A stretch of 64,000 bases of DNA, taken from Mesorhizobium shangrilense. GTDB lineage: Bacteria; Pseudomonadota; Alphaproteobacteria; Rhizobiales; Rhizobiaceae. Below are positions 1 to 8,262 of the stretch, in pieces. Both the position numbers and the translations under genes were made by a program. The notes beneath the pieces were generated by a model. The model ran no database searches. It saw nothing but the letters and a program-made list of their open reading frames with translations, and was not told the DNA's origin. Numbering within the stretch: position 1 is the first letter of the stretch; each line of letters starts with the position of its first letter. The DNA lies in contig NZ_JAQGPN010000001.1 of NCBI RefSeq assembly GCF_028826155.1, positions 310,001-374,000 of the forward strand, in the 5' to 3' direction.

Positions 1-319
1 CGTACAGGCGGTCGGCGGCGGGCAGCACCTTCTCGTAGAAACGATCGTCGCCAGCCTTGTTGCCGCCTATCAGCAGGATGGCAGTGCGGCGAGGGTCGAA
101 GGCATAGAACACCCGGTAGGGATCACCGCCGCTCTGGACGCGAAGTTCCCGCATGTGAGCATGTCGCGAGCCAGTCACGCCCGAAGAGTATGGAAAGGGC
201 AATTGCGGGCCCCTGAACTCCAAAAGGCCGACAACCCGGTCGATATCGTCCTGCACGATCTCGTCCAGGTCCTGATACCAGACGCCAAACTCGTCCGTGA
301 ATTCGACAGCCCACCCCAT
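1..319 (-). CDS. RelE/HigB-like toxin, 3' end off window
   Basis: This is a minus-strand frame of 106 codons that begins at ATG 319 (MGWAVEFTDEF) and runs off the left edge. Features typical of RelE/HigB (phage Gp49-like) mRNA interferases are visible: an N-terminal EFTDEFGVWYQDL segment, a central MRELRVQSGGDPYRVFYAF strand, and ILLIGGNKAGDDRFYEKVLP near the end. In this family the toxin gene usually precedes an Xre-type antitoxin; any antitoxin here would lie beyond position 1. Just upstream, at 332-350, is an imperfect inverted repeat (ttatgcc/ggtgtaa) that could be an autoregulatory site. The family call comes from motif resemblance. Toxicity and the partner are inferred. Confidence 0.7.
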   Translation of the reverse strand, partial: MGWAVEFTDEFGVWYQDLDEIVQDDIDRVVGLLEFRGPQLPFPYSSGVTGSRHAHMRELRVQSGGDPYRVFYAFDPRRTAILLIGGNKAGDDRFYEKVLPAADRLY

Positions 320-376
320 CCGGGCTACAGGTTATGCCTCTGGTGTAATAATTCAAGGGCGCGCGCACCGCTGACC

Positions 377-1153
377 CTAGACCAATCCCATGATCCCCCT
401 GCGCAGCAGATCGAGCGCCAAAAGCGTGATGCCGACGCGGAACCACTTGCGGAAGCTCGACTCGTCGAGGCGGTCGAGCATGCGACTGCCGTAGACCGTG
501 CCGAGATAGCCGCTGACGATCATGGCCCCGATCAGCCAGAGCCAGTCGCGGAAGACGAAGCCGGCCAGCCCGAACACGACGATCTTCAGCGAATGCTGCG
601 CGACCATTGCGGCAGCGTGGGTGGCGACCAGCGCCTTGCGGTCGCCGGCCAGGAATTGCGCCAGGATCGGCGAGACGATCGGTCCCGTCGCGCCGACCAT
701 CATGCTCAGCACGGCGACGGCCGCACTTGCTGCGGCAAGCCCGGCGCGGCCGGCGCGCTGGATCCCGGGAATGGTGAACCAGGTGATCAGGATGATGAAG
801 GCGCCAAGCACGATCTTGAGCAGCGCATCGGGCAATTGAACCACGACGAAGGCGCCGGCAATGGCCCCGACAACGCTGCCGAGGATGAACGGGAGGGCGA
901 TGTCCATGCGCACATGGGCCCGCTGGTGCCAGGCGCGGCCGCTGTTGGAGCCGAGCTGTACGGCGCCGTGGACCGGAATGAGCGCGGCGACAGGCATGAA
1001 CAGGCCCATCAGCGCCAGCATGGCGACGCCGCCGCCGACGCCGAACGACGCCGTCAGCGCAGAGGTGAAGAAGCTGGCGACGGCGAGCAGCCCCGCAATC
1101 GCCGGGGTGATGCCGTCGGGCAGCAGCGGTGCGATCGTCTCCAGGCGGATCAG
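377..1153 (-). CDS. TauE/SafE-family membrane permease, probable CTG start
   Basis: This is a hydrophobic protein of the sulfite exporter TauE/SafE (DUF81) family, with about seven to eight predicted membrane segments and the glycine-rich SFGVGGGVAML element of the N-terminal half. Substrates in this family include sulfite, sulfoacetate and other small organosulfur anions; none can be assigned here. The first ATG (1021) would remove the first helix and the GVGGG motif. The frame stays open upstream and reads IRLETIAPLLPDGITPAIAG, with no ATG, GTG or TTG. The best start is CTG at 1153, inside CTGA that overlaps the stop of the upstream epimerase, which suggests translational coupling. Length would be 258 residues, normal for the family. 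Product is fairly certain, start is inferred. Confidence 0.85.
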   Translation of the reverse strand: MIRLETIAPLLPDGITPAIAGLLAVASFFTSALTASFGVGGGVAMLALMGLFMPVAALIPVHGAVQLGSNSGRAWHQRAHVRMDIALPFILGSVVGAIAGAFVVVQLPDALLKIVLGAFIILITWFTIPGIQRAGRAGLAAASAAVAVLSMMVGATGPIVSPILAQFLAGDRKALVATHAAAMVAQHSLKIVVFGLAGFVFRDWLWLIGAMIVSGYLGTVYGSRMLDRLDESSFRKWFRVGITLLALDLLRRGIMGLV

Positions 1154-2124
1154 GCCTCGTTGCGGCGGGTGAACTGTCCGGCCGGGCGGTAGCTCCAGAG
1201 GTAGCCGGGAAGGATCACGTTGGTGGACTGCGCCTGGATGCCGATGCCTTCCAACGTCCGGCCCTCATCGACTGCTGCGTCGGACACCACGTTGTTGCTC
1301 CTCAGCAGCGTGACCTGGTCGCGGGTCAGCGGCGGGTTCGGCAACATGCCCAGCAGCATGCCCTGGATCTCGGCGGCGAACCACGGCACGGAGACCAGCA
1401 TCCGCTTGCGGCCAATCACCTCGAGCATTTCCTCCATCAACTCGCGGAACGTCGACACATCCGGGCCGCCGAGCTCATAGATGCGGCCGCCGTCGACCGT
1501 ACCGTCGACCGAACGCGCGATCATCTCGGCCACGTCGCCGACGAACACGGGCTGGAAGAGGGTTTCGCCGCCGCCGATCAGCGGCAGGAACGGCGAGTAG
1601 CGCGCCATATTGGCAAAGCGGTTGAAGAAGCCGTCCTCAGGCCCGAAGATGATGGAGGGACGCGTGATGACGGCATCGGGGACCGTCTCGAGAACAGCCC
1701 GCTCGCCGGCGGCTTTTGTTCGGGCATAGATCGAACGGGAACGCGGGTCCGCACCGAGCGCCGACATGTGGGTCAGCCTGGCGCCTGCGGCGCGCGCCGC
1801 CTCGGCGACCGCACGGGCGCCGAAATCTTGCACCGCATTGAAGGTCTGGCGGCCGCTCTGGTGCAGGATGCCGACGAGGTTGATCACATGGTCGGCGCCT
1901 TCGACCGCGCGGTCGACTGACCAGCGCACGCGCAGGTTGGCCTGGACCGGCTGGATCTGCCCGACATTGCCGAGCGGCTGCACGTGGCCGGCGAGGTCCG
2001 GACGCCGAACGGCAACGCGCACGCGGTAGCCGCGCCGGGCAAGCGCCTGGACGACGTTCCGGCCGACGAAGCCGGAGCCGCCGAACACGGTCACGAGTTT
2101 CGGGGTTTCAAGGATCTCGGTCAT
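1150..2124 (-). CDS. NAD(P)-binding epimerase, complex I NDUFA9-like
   Basis: This is an atypical short-chain dehydrogenase/epimerase of 324 residues. The N-terminal Rossmann motif VTVFGGSGFVGRN starts near residue 10, and RPSIIFGPEDGFFNRFA, GGGETLFQPVFVGDVAEMI and YELGGPDVSTFRELM follow. This pattern is that of the alphaproteobacterial homologues of the 39-kDa complex I subunit (NDUFA9). The start at 2124 (MTEILETPKLV) is preferred over an in-frame ATG at 2205 because it falls just before the Rossmann fold. The stop overlaps the likely CTG start of the TauE permease. A role in quinone or complex I assembly is known for mitochondrial relatives and only inferred here. Confidence 0.88.
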   Translation of the reverse strand: MTEILETPKLVTVFGGSGFVGRNVVQALARRGYRVRVAVRRPDLAGHVQPLGNVGQIQPVQANLRVRWSVDRAVEGADHVINLVGILHQSGRQTFNAVQDFGARAVAEAARAAGARLTHMSALGADPRSRSIYARTKAAGERAVLETVPDAVITRPSIIFGPEDGFFNRFANMARYSPFLPLIGGGETLFQPVFVGDVAEMIARSVDGTVDGGRIYELGGPDVSTFRELMEEMLEVIGRKRMLVSVPWFAAEIQGMLLGMLPNPPLTRDQVTLLRSNNVVSDAAVDEGRTLEGIGIQAQSTNVILPGYLWSYRPAGQFTRRNEA

Positions 2125-2369
2125 GGCTACTCGCGGAATCTCCGGGCGTATGGCTTCGCGTCTCCATAGTCGCTTTTTGCGAAGAGGCAAAGCGGCAGAC
2201 GACATGCCCGGATTCAGGCGTCGGCATACGGCTCACGATGCCACCAGGGAACGTGATCGCTCCCCTCGGCACATCCTCCATCACCCGCGCACTTCCCCTC
2301 TTCGCGGAAATTCGCCACACTCCCTGTTGCGAGCACAGGCTTTCATGATGCTGTCGGAGGACCGGCCCC

Positions 2370-3590
2370 ATGAACTTCGTTTTCTTCTCGCCTCATTTCC
2401 CGGAGAACGGCGCGGATTTCTGCCGCGGGCTGAAGAAGGCCGGCGCCACGCTGCTCGGCATCGGCGATGCGCATTATGACGCGCTGCCGGCAGTCCTGAA
2501 GCAGTCGCTCGACGAGTACTACCGGATCTCCGACATGGAGGAGTACGAGCAGACCTTTCGCGCCATCGGCCATTTCATCCATAAATGGGGCCGCATCGAC
2601 CGCTTCGAATCGCTCAACGAGCACTGGCTGGAGCTGGAAGCCGGCATCCGTACGGACTTCAACATCTTCGGCACCAAGCTCGACTATGTGCAGAACCTGA
2701 AGCGCAAGTCGCGCATGCGCGCCTTCTTCAGGAAGAGCGGGGTGGACATCATCCCGCAGCGCAAGTGCTCCGACCGGGCCGGCGCGCTGACCTTCATCCG
2801 CCGCGTCGGGTATCCGGTCGTGGTGAAGCCGGATTCGGGCTCCGGCGCGTCGATGACCTACAAGATCAGCAACCAGAGGGAACTCAACGACTTCCTGGCA
2901 TCGAAGCCGGCGGACGTCGCCTTCGTCATGGAGCAGTTCATCGACGGGCTGGTCGTCACCTATGACGGGCTGGCAAACCGCGATGGGGAGGTCGTGCTGG
3001 CTTCGACCACCCACTACGATCAGAGCGTGATGGACGTCGTGAACACCGACAGCCACATGTCCTATGTCTGCATGCCGACCATCGACCCGAGGATCGAGGA
3101 CGCCGGCCGCAAGATCCTGAAGGCCTTCGACGTTCGCGAGCGCTTTTTCCATATCGAGCTGTTCCAGACGCGGCGGGACAAGCGCATCATCGCGCTGGAG
3201 GTGAACATGAGGCCGCCCGGCGCCTGGATCACCGACGCAATCAACTACAGCTACGACGTCGACGTCTACCAGCTCTGGGCCGACATGGTGGTCAAGGACG
3301 CGGCGGCCGAGCGTGCAAAGGGCAAATATTTCACCGCATATGCCAGCCGCAAGGACCACATCCGCTACCGCCACGACCACCAGGCGGTGCTGGCGGCGCA
3401 TGGCGACGTCATCATCAGGCACCAGCCGATCGAGAAGATCTTCTCCAAGGCGATGGGCAACTTCGCCTATCAGATGCGCTCGAAGAACCTGGCGGACCTG
3501 CGCGAAGCCGTCCGCTACATCCACGCGGAAGCTCCAGCCGAAAGCGCCATCGTCCATGCTGACAAGCTACCACAAGACGCACAGCCGTAA
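2370..3590 (+). CDS. ATP-grasp ligase, substrate unknown
   Basis: This is a 406-residue stand-alone ATP-grasp enzyme. The ATP-binding lysine lies in GYPVVVKPDSGSGAS (K153), the hinge in FVMEQFIDG (~186-193), and the Mg-binding pair in ALEVNMRPPG (E277, N279). Residues 1-100 resemble the pre-ATP-grasp region of peptide or carboxylate-amine ligases. Enzymes of this fold join a carboxylate to an amine or thiol through an acyl phosphate; the substrates cannot be read from the sequence. The next gene, an esterase, starts 35 nt inside this one, so the pair is co-translated. The start follows an intergenic stretch of ~245 nt shared with the divergent epimerase, with GGAGGACC about 10 nt upstream. 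Confidence 0.88.
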   Translation: MNFVFFSPHFPENGADFCRGLKKAGATLLGIGDAHYDALPAVLKQSLDEYYRISDMEEYEQTFRAIGHFIHKWGRIDRFESLNEHWLELEAGIRTDFNIFGTKLDYVQNLKRKSRMRAFFRKSGVDIIPQRKCSDRAGALTFIRRVGYPVVVKPDSGSGASMTYKISNQRELNDFLASKPADVAFVMEQFIDGLVVTYDGLANRDGEVVLASTTHYDQSVMDVVNTDSHMSYVCMPTIDPRIEDAGRKILKAFDVRERFFHIELFQTRRDKRIIALEVNMRPPGAWITDAINYSYDVDVYQLWADMVVKDAAAERAKGKYFTAYASRKDHIRYRHDHQAVLAAHGDVIIRHQPIEKIFSKAMGNFAYQMRSKNLADLREAVRYIHAEAPAESAIVHADKLPQDAQP

Positions 3591-4332
3591 CCTCGGCCGC
3601 GACATGGAGTACAAGCGCTACGGTCATGCCGGGCGGCCGGTGGTCATGTTCCCCACCTCGCAGGGCCGCTTCTTCCAGTACGAGGATACAGGCACGATCG
3701 CGGCCATGGCCGAATTCCTCGACAGCGGCCGCATACAGATCTTCACGCTGGATGGGATCGACGACGAATCCTTCTTCAACAAGCAGGCCGACGCTGCCCA
3801 CCGGATCGGACGTCACGAAGCCTACTTCCGCTACATCCGCGAGGAGGCGATGCCCGAAATCCTCGGGACAGCGGAAGAATCGAACGGCGGCTGGCGGCTG
3901 AAGCCGCTGATGGCGGGCTGTTCGATGGGCGGCTTCCACTCGTCCAACTTCGTGTTCAGGTTCCCCGGCGAGGTGTCCGGCGTGATCGCGCTGTCCGGGG
4001 TCTACTCGACCCGCGACTTCTTCGGCGACACGCTGGACGGCGACATCTACTTCAACTCGCCGCTCCACTTCCTACGCGGGCTGGACGACGCCGAGATTCT
4101 CTCCAGGCTGCGCGGGCTGCGGCTGGTGTTCTGCTGCGGCCAGGGCAAATGGGAAGAGCGGATGCTGGAGGAAACGCACCAGCTCGAGGCAATCCTGCGC
4201 AGCCGCAACATCCCGGCCTGGGTCGACTACTGGGGCGCCGACGTCGACCATGATTGGCCGTGGTGGCACAAGCAGCTCGTCTACTTCATGAATCGCTGGC
4301 TGGACGACGACCTGCAGCATCGGCTGGCGTGA
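3556..4332 (+). CDS. Alpha/beta-hydrolase, putative esterase (esterase D-like)
   Basis: This is a serine hydrolase of the Pfam putative-esterase type, 258 residues. The nucleophile elbow is AGCSMGGFHS (S123); PVVMFPTSQGRF near residue 28 forms the oxyanion side; VDHDWPWWHKQLVYF near the C terminus supplies the probable catalytic His. It has no signal peptide, so it is cytoplasmic. It overlaps the ATP-grasp gene by 35 nt in another frame, which argues for tight coupling. A plausible reading is that one enzyme makes, and the other trims or releases, the same product. Substrate is unknown. Start at ATG 3556 (MLTSYHKTHSRNLGRDMEYK) is chosen because upstream sequence is the ATP-grasp gene read out of frame. 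Confidence 0.87.
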   Translation: MLTSYHKTHSRNLGRDMEYKRYGHAGRPVVMFPTSQGRFFQYEDTGTIAAMAEFLDSGRIQIFTLDGIDDESFFNKQADAAHRIGRHEAYFRYIREEAMPEILGTAEESNGGWRLKPLMAGCSMGGFHSSNFVFRFPGEVSGVIALSGVYSTRDFFGDTLDGDIYFNSPLHFLRGLDDAEILSRLRGLRLVFCCGQGKWEERMLEETHQLEAILRSRNIPAWVDYWGADVDHDWPWWHKQLVYFMNRWLDDDLQHRLA

Positions 4333-4374
4333 GATAGTAAGCTTGCGGCAACCATCAGCCGCCACTGTGCCGCC

Positions 4375-4623
4375 ATGGCTCAGTTGATTCCTTTTCCCCT
4401 TCGCTCCCGCGTCTCGCTCGCAGATACGATCGCGACCGATCTAGAAACCCTGCATGGTCCCGCCGCGAACGACTACTGGCGCACCACCATTGCCAAGGTC
4501 GTCGCCGATTTGCGGCGCATCGGCCTGTCCCAGGACGCCATCCGCGAGGAGGTGCTCGACCTGCAGGACAACGTCCAGGCGGCGCTGCAGAACCGCATGG
4601 TCGCCAGCGGCGGTGCGGCTTGA
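4375..4623 (+). CDS. Small conserved protein, DUF6074-like
   Basis: This is an 82-residue acidic, helical protein beginning MAQLIPFPLRSRVSLADT. The short LIPFPL start followed by a helical body with GLSQDAIREEVLDLQDNVQAAL is typical of small rhizobial proteins grouped as DUF6074, whose function is unknown. No membrane segment or metal motif is visible. It lies 42 nt after the esterase, so it may share its transcript, and it converges on the thiamine-diphosphate decarboxylase gene. I am fairly sure it is coding, since codon use is GC-rich and regular. The family name is tentative. Confidence 0.65.
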   Translation: MAQLIPFPLRSRVSLADTIATDLETLHGPAANDYWRTTIAKVVADLRRIGLSQDAIREEVLDLQDNVQAALQNRMVASGGAA

Positions 4624-4640
4624 AGTTTCTAGTTTTCACA

Positions 4641-4681
4641 TCCGCGGAAAACCGGCATCCACTTTTCGGCGCGATGCTTTA
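4641..4681. repeat. Rhizobial-type intergenic repeat
   Basis: The stretch ccgcggaaaaccggcatcc followed by acttttcggcgcgatgctt resembles a short dispersed element seen many times in rhizobial genomes, usually between genes. Its ggaaaa and ttttc parts can pair. It sits in a convergent gap and touches the stop codon of the next minus-strand gene, so it may serve as, or near, a transcription end. Identification is from memory of the pattern. Confidence 0.45.
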
Positions 4682-6271
4682 AGGCACCTCTATCTCGATG
4701 ACGAACGGCTGGTTCGCCTCCCGCGCCGAACGCAGCGCGGCCGGCAGATCGGCCAGACTTTTCACCCGCTCGGCGGGCAGGCCGTAGGCCGCCGCCACCG
4801 CACAGAAGTCCGGCGGCGCGGGCGAGACGCCCACCGGCTCAACCGATGCGCTCCGCATCGAAAGCTCTATCTCGCGATAACCCCTGTTGTTCCACACGAC
4901 GAAGATCACCGGCGTTCGGGCATCCCGGGCGGCACCGAGTTCGGGCAGCGTGAACTGGAAGCCGCCGTCGCCGGTGAGGCAGACGACCGGCGCATCCGGC
5001 GCGGCAAGTGCGGCGCCGATCGCCGCGGGCGCACCGTAGCCGAGCGCACCGTACCCGGTGGCGGCATTGAACCAGCCTCCCGGGCGGTCGTGATCGTAGA
5101 ACATGTTCGCCGCGTAAACGGGCTGCGTGGAATCGCCGACGATGATGGCGCCCGGCAGTGCGTCGCGGATCATCTCCACAGCCTCCAACTGGACGTCCAT
5201 GCCGGGCTCGAGCTCGGCGCGCGCGCCGCGCCTCGCCTCGTCCGCGCGGGCAGCGCCATCGGCGCGCTTCACCGAGTTCCGGCGCACGCTCTCGCGCATG
5301 GACTGGACGACGCGCCGCAACGCCCGCGCTGCATCCGCCTCGATGGCAACGGTCGCCGGCCTGCGCCTGAGCTGGCCGTCGTCGATGTCGATGCGCACCA
5401 GCTTTGGCGGCAGGACGAAGCCGCCGTTGGCGTAGATGTCGTAGTCGGTGGGACCAAACTCCGTGCCGACCGCGATCACGAGATCCGAATCCGCCATCAG
5501 CTTGCGGACCGCGGGCAGGCTGGGGCTCGCCGGAACGCCTAGCGGATGGCGGTGCAGGAGGCCACGCGCATTGATGGTGGTGACCACCGGGGCGTGGAGG
5601 AGTTCGGCCAATTCACCAAGCTCCGCCTCCGCCCTCCTGGCGCCGCCTCCGGCCAGGATCAGCGGGCGTTCGGCAGCCGCGGCCAGTCTCGCGGCGTCGA
5701 GGATCGGCTGCTCCATCATGCGCAGGTCGTCCGTCCAGGCGCGCGGCTCCTGCGGCGCTGCTGAAGGCAGCCGCATCACGTCGAGCGGCACTTCGATGTG
5801 GACCGGTCCGGGCCGGCCAACCGCAAGGCGCGCAAAGGCCTCGTCGATGGCCGGCGCAAGCTGCTCCGGGCGCTCGATCCGGGTCGACGTCAGCGCGACC
5901 TTCTGCATCATGCCGCGCTGGTCCGGCAGCTCGTGCAGGAAGCCAAGTCCCTTGCCGAGGCTCGCCAGTGCGTTGACGCCGGAGATGACCAGCATCGGCA
6001 CCGAATCGGCGCGCGCCTGCGCCATGGCGGTGATCGTATTGGTCAGCCCCGGGCCGGTGATGACGAAGGCGACGCCGGGCTTGCCGGAGACGCGCGCATA
6101 GCCGTCCGCCATGAAGCCCGCGCCCTGCTCGTGCCGCGGCGTGATGTGGCGGATGCTCGAACCGGCGAGGCCGCGGTAGAGCTCGACCGTATGGACGCCC
6201 GGAATGCCGAAGACGATCTCGACGCCGTTGGCCTCGAGCAGGCGGACGAGCGATTCGCCGACGGTGGTCAT
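4679..6271 (-). CDS. aruI: ThDP decarboxylase, AruI-like 5-guanidino-2-oxopentanoate decarboxylase
   Basis: This is a thiamine-diphosphate enzyme of the acetolactate synthase/pyruvate decarboxylase fold, 530 residues. It carries the catalytic Glu in TPRHEQGAGFMADGYA (E48), a central domain, and the cofactor motif GDG at 434-436 followed by NN at 461-462. Close resemblance to rhizobial AruI-type enzymes supports decarboxylation of 2-ketoarginine to 4-guanidinobutyraldehyde in the arginine transaminase pathway. A DDAH-like enzyme follows upstream on the same strand, and a basic amino acid transporter is divergent, which fits arginine catabolism. No arginine:pyruvate transaminase (AruH) is present in the window. 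An acetolactate-synthase-like role is the main alternative, but valine pathway neighbours are lacking. Confidence 0.78.
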   Translation of the reverse strand: MTTVGESLVRLLEANGVEIVFGIPGVHTVELYRGLAGSSIRHITPRHEQGAGFMADGYARVSGKPGVAFVITGPGLTNTITAMAQARADSVPMLVISGVNALASLGKGLGFLHELPDQRGMMQKVALTSTRIERPEQLAPAIDEAFARLAVGRPGPVHIEVPLDVMRLPSAAPQEPRAWTDDLRMMEQPILDAARLAAAAERPLILAGGGARRAEAELGELAELLHAPVVTTINARGLLHRHPLGVPASPSLPAVRKLMADSDLVIAVGTEFGPTDYDIYANGGFVLPPKLVRIDIDDGQLRRRPATVAIEADAARALRRVVQSMRESVRRNSVKRADGAARADEARRGARAELEPGMDVQLEAVEMIRDALPGAIIVGDSTQPVYAANMFYDHDRPGGWFNAATGYGALGYGAPAAIGAALAAPDAPVVCLTGDGGFQFTLPELGAARDARTPVIFVVWNNRGYREIELSMRSASVEPVGVSPAPPDFCAVAAAYGLPAERVKSLADLPAALRSAREANQPFVIEIEVP

Positions 6272-6287
6272 CTGGGGCTCCTGCTTT

Positions 6288-7175
6288 TCATCCCCTCAGA
6301 ACCGGTCGGGTCAGGCAGGTCGGCCCGCCCTCGCAGGCAATGCAGAGCGCGTCGGCCTCGAAGGTCCGCACCGAGCAACCGGCAGCCTCCATCGCCGCCT
6401 TGGTCCTCGGGAAGCCGGCGACCGCGATCACCTGCCGCGGCGCAGTGGGCAGCACGTTGAGGCTGAGGCCGTGGGAGGCGGCAAACTCGCCGGCATCGCC
6501 TTCGACGAGCTTGATGCCGTGCGCCTTGAGCATCTCGTGGAAGGCGACCGGCAGCAGCGGGGCGTAGACCAGCGCCAGGTCGTCGGCCAGCGGGCTGATG
6601 ACGGACATCAGGTGGAGGCACGCTTCCTCGCCCTGCCAGAGCGGCAGGTCGAAGCCATAGACGGAGACGCCCTTCGGGCCGAGCAGATTGGCGAGCTGCT
6701 GGATGCCGTCCTGGTTGGTGCGCACGCCGCGGCCCAGGGCGAGCGTGCGGGCATCGATCCAGACGCAGTCGCCGCCCTCCACCTGCCCCGGCGCCGCGAT
6801 GCGGCCGAGGACGGGGATGCCGAGCCTCGCATAGGCCGCTTCGTGCAGGTCCGGCTCGGGCTCGCGCAACGCCTTGCCCATGCGCAGGATGACCGCGCCG
6901 AAATCGGTCATCAGGGACGAATCGTGGGTGAAGACGGCGTCGGCCAGCCCGTCCGATCCCTGGTCCAGCCACACAATCTCCGCGCCGGAGGCGGCGACCA
7001 TGCGCGCCAGCTCCTCGTGCTGGCGGGCGGCGCGCGCGTCGTCGAAGCCCGGCCCGTAGTGCCATCGCTTCGCGTCCGCGCCCTTCATCGCCCCTGCGGC
7101 CGAACACATCAGCACGCGCCGGAGCGGGGCGGCCATCGACTGCGCGCCGTATTTCCTGCCGAGTTCGGTGTCCAA
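6288..7175 (-). CDS. DDAH-like guanidino hydrolase (arginine-modifying superfamily)
   Basis: This is a 295-residue member of the amidinotransferase/dimethylarginine dimethylaminohydrolase superfamily. The catalytic set is visible: EGGD at 133-136, His188 in CLHLMS and Cys287 in EGGPTCLTRP. Known reactions in the family are hydrolysis of N-methylated arginines or arginine to citrulline. The start is taken as TTG 7175, because GGGAGG lies 8 nt upstream and the translated RKYGAQSMAAPLRRVL stretch belongs to the conserved N terminus; ATG 7136 would remove it. It lies 16 nt upstream of the AruI-like gene on the same strand, so the two are probably co-transcribed. Specificity for methylarginine, arginine or another guanidino compound is open. 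Confidence 0.8.
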   Translation of the reverse strand: MDTELGRKYGAQSMAAPLRRVLMCSAAGAMKGADAKRWHYGPGFDDARAARQHEELARMVAASGAEIVWLDQGSDGLADAVFTHDSSLMTDFGAVILRMGKALREPEPDLHEAAYARLGIPVLGRIAAPGQVEGGDCVWIDARTLALGRGVRTNQDGIQQLANLLGPKGVSVYGFDLPLWQGEEACLHLMSVISPLADDLALVYAPLLPVAFHEMLKAHGIKLVEGDAGEFAASHGLSLNVLPTAPRQVIAVAGFPRTKAAMEAAGCSVRTFEADALCIACEGGPTCLTRPVLRG

Positions 7176-7398
7176 TGCAGCGTCCTCCCGGTGGATGGCG
7201 TCCAGCCTAGCCTTGCGGCGGCCAGCCGGGCAAGGCCACCGCCGCCACAGCGCGCGAGCCGGCCGCCGGGAGGGGCGGGTTGACGCCGGCGCGGCAGGCG
7301 GTCCATGTTGGACGCAGGGGCACATTTCCGCGTGACGGGCGAATGGGACCACAGCTGCAATACAGGCGTGCCGGGCAGCGCTTCGCGGAGCGCGGGAA
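7176..7398. promoter_or_regulatory. Divergent promoter region of the arginine module
   Basis: These 223 nt separate the catabolic pair (minus) from the transporter genes (plus) and must hold promoters for both. On the plus strand TTGACG (7280-7285) and CATGTT (7304-7309) are 18 nt apart, a possible vegetative promoter. No regulator gene lies next to it and no clear operator was found. Confidence 0.3.
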
Positions 7399-8211
7399 GT
7401 GAGGACGCCTGCCGCCATACCGGTGTCGGCAAGTGCCACCGGTGGCGCGGCGGAAGCCATCCACGTCGAGGACCTGCACAAGACGTTCGGCCAGCTCCAT
7501 GTGCTGAAAGGCGTCTCGCTGTCGGCGAAAGACGGCGAGGTGGTCGCCATCATCGGCGGCAGCGGCTCGGGCAAGTCGACCCTTCTCCGATGCATCAACT
7601 GCCTGGAGAACCCGACCAGCGGCATCATCCGCGTCAACGGCGAAGAGATCCGCCTGAAGCCTGACAGCCACGGCAACAGCGTGCCGGCCGATCGCAGGCA
7701 GATCGAACGCATCCGCTCCCGGCTCGGCATGGTGTTCCAGAGCTTCAACCTGTGGAGCCACATGACGCTGATCGAGAACGTCATCGAGGTGCCTATCCAC
7801 GTGCTGGGCGTGCAGCGAAGCGAGGCGATCGCCGTCGCCGAGGCATTGCTCAGTCGCGTCGGGCTCGCCGAGAAGCGCAACGTCTATCCGGCGTTCCTCT
7901 CCGGAGGCCAGCAGCAGCGCGGCGCCATCGCACGCGCACTCGCCGTGCAGCCGCGCGTGATGCTGTTCGACGAGCCGACCTCGGCGCTCGACCCGGAGCT
8001 CGTCGGCGAGGTCCTGCGGGTCATCGCCGACCTGGCCGCCGAAGGCCGCACGATGATCCTGGTCACGCACGAGATGAAGTTCGCCCGCAAGGTCGCGAAC
8101 CATGTCGTCTACCTGCACAACGGGCTGGTCGAGGAGGAAGGCCCGCCGGAGCAGATTTTTGGCGATCCGAAGTCGGAACGCCTGAAGCAGTTTCTCCGCA
8201 ACATCCACTGA
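7399..8211 (+). CDS. Polar amino acid ABC transporter ATPase (HisP/ArtP/OccP-like)
   Basis: This is a 270-residue cytoplasmic ATPase subunit. Walker A GGSGSGKST is at 53-61, the Q-loop at Q114, the signature LSGGQQQR at 167-174 and Walker B VMLFDE at 187-192, followed by the D-loop SALDP and the switch His in VTHEM. The insertion around DSHGNSVPADRRQIERIR is typical of the HisP/OccP/AotP group that serves basic amino acid and opine importers. The GTG start at 7399 is used because the frame is open and GGAG lies 8 nt upstream. It begins the plus-strand operon ATPase, binding protein, two permeases, reductase. Confidence 0.88.
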   Translation: MRTPAAIPVSASATGGAAEAIHVEDLHKTFGQLHVLKGVSLSAKDGEVVAIIGGSGSGKSTLLRCINCLENPTSGIIRVNGEEIRLKPDSHGNSVPADRRQIERIRSRLGMVFQSFNLWSHMTLIENVIEVPIHVLGVQRSEAIAVAEALLSRVGLAEKRNVYPAFLSGGQQQRGAIARALAVQPRVMLFDEPTSALDPELVGEVLRVIADLAAEGRTMILVTHEMKFARKVANHVVYLHNGLVEEEGPPEQIFGDPKSERLKQFLRNIH

Positions 8212-8262
8212 GATGGGCGGAGGGAAGGGGAAAATACAAAGCAAAAACAACGGGAGATCAGC

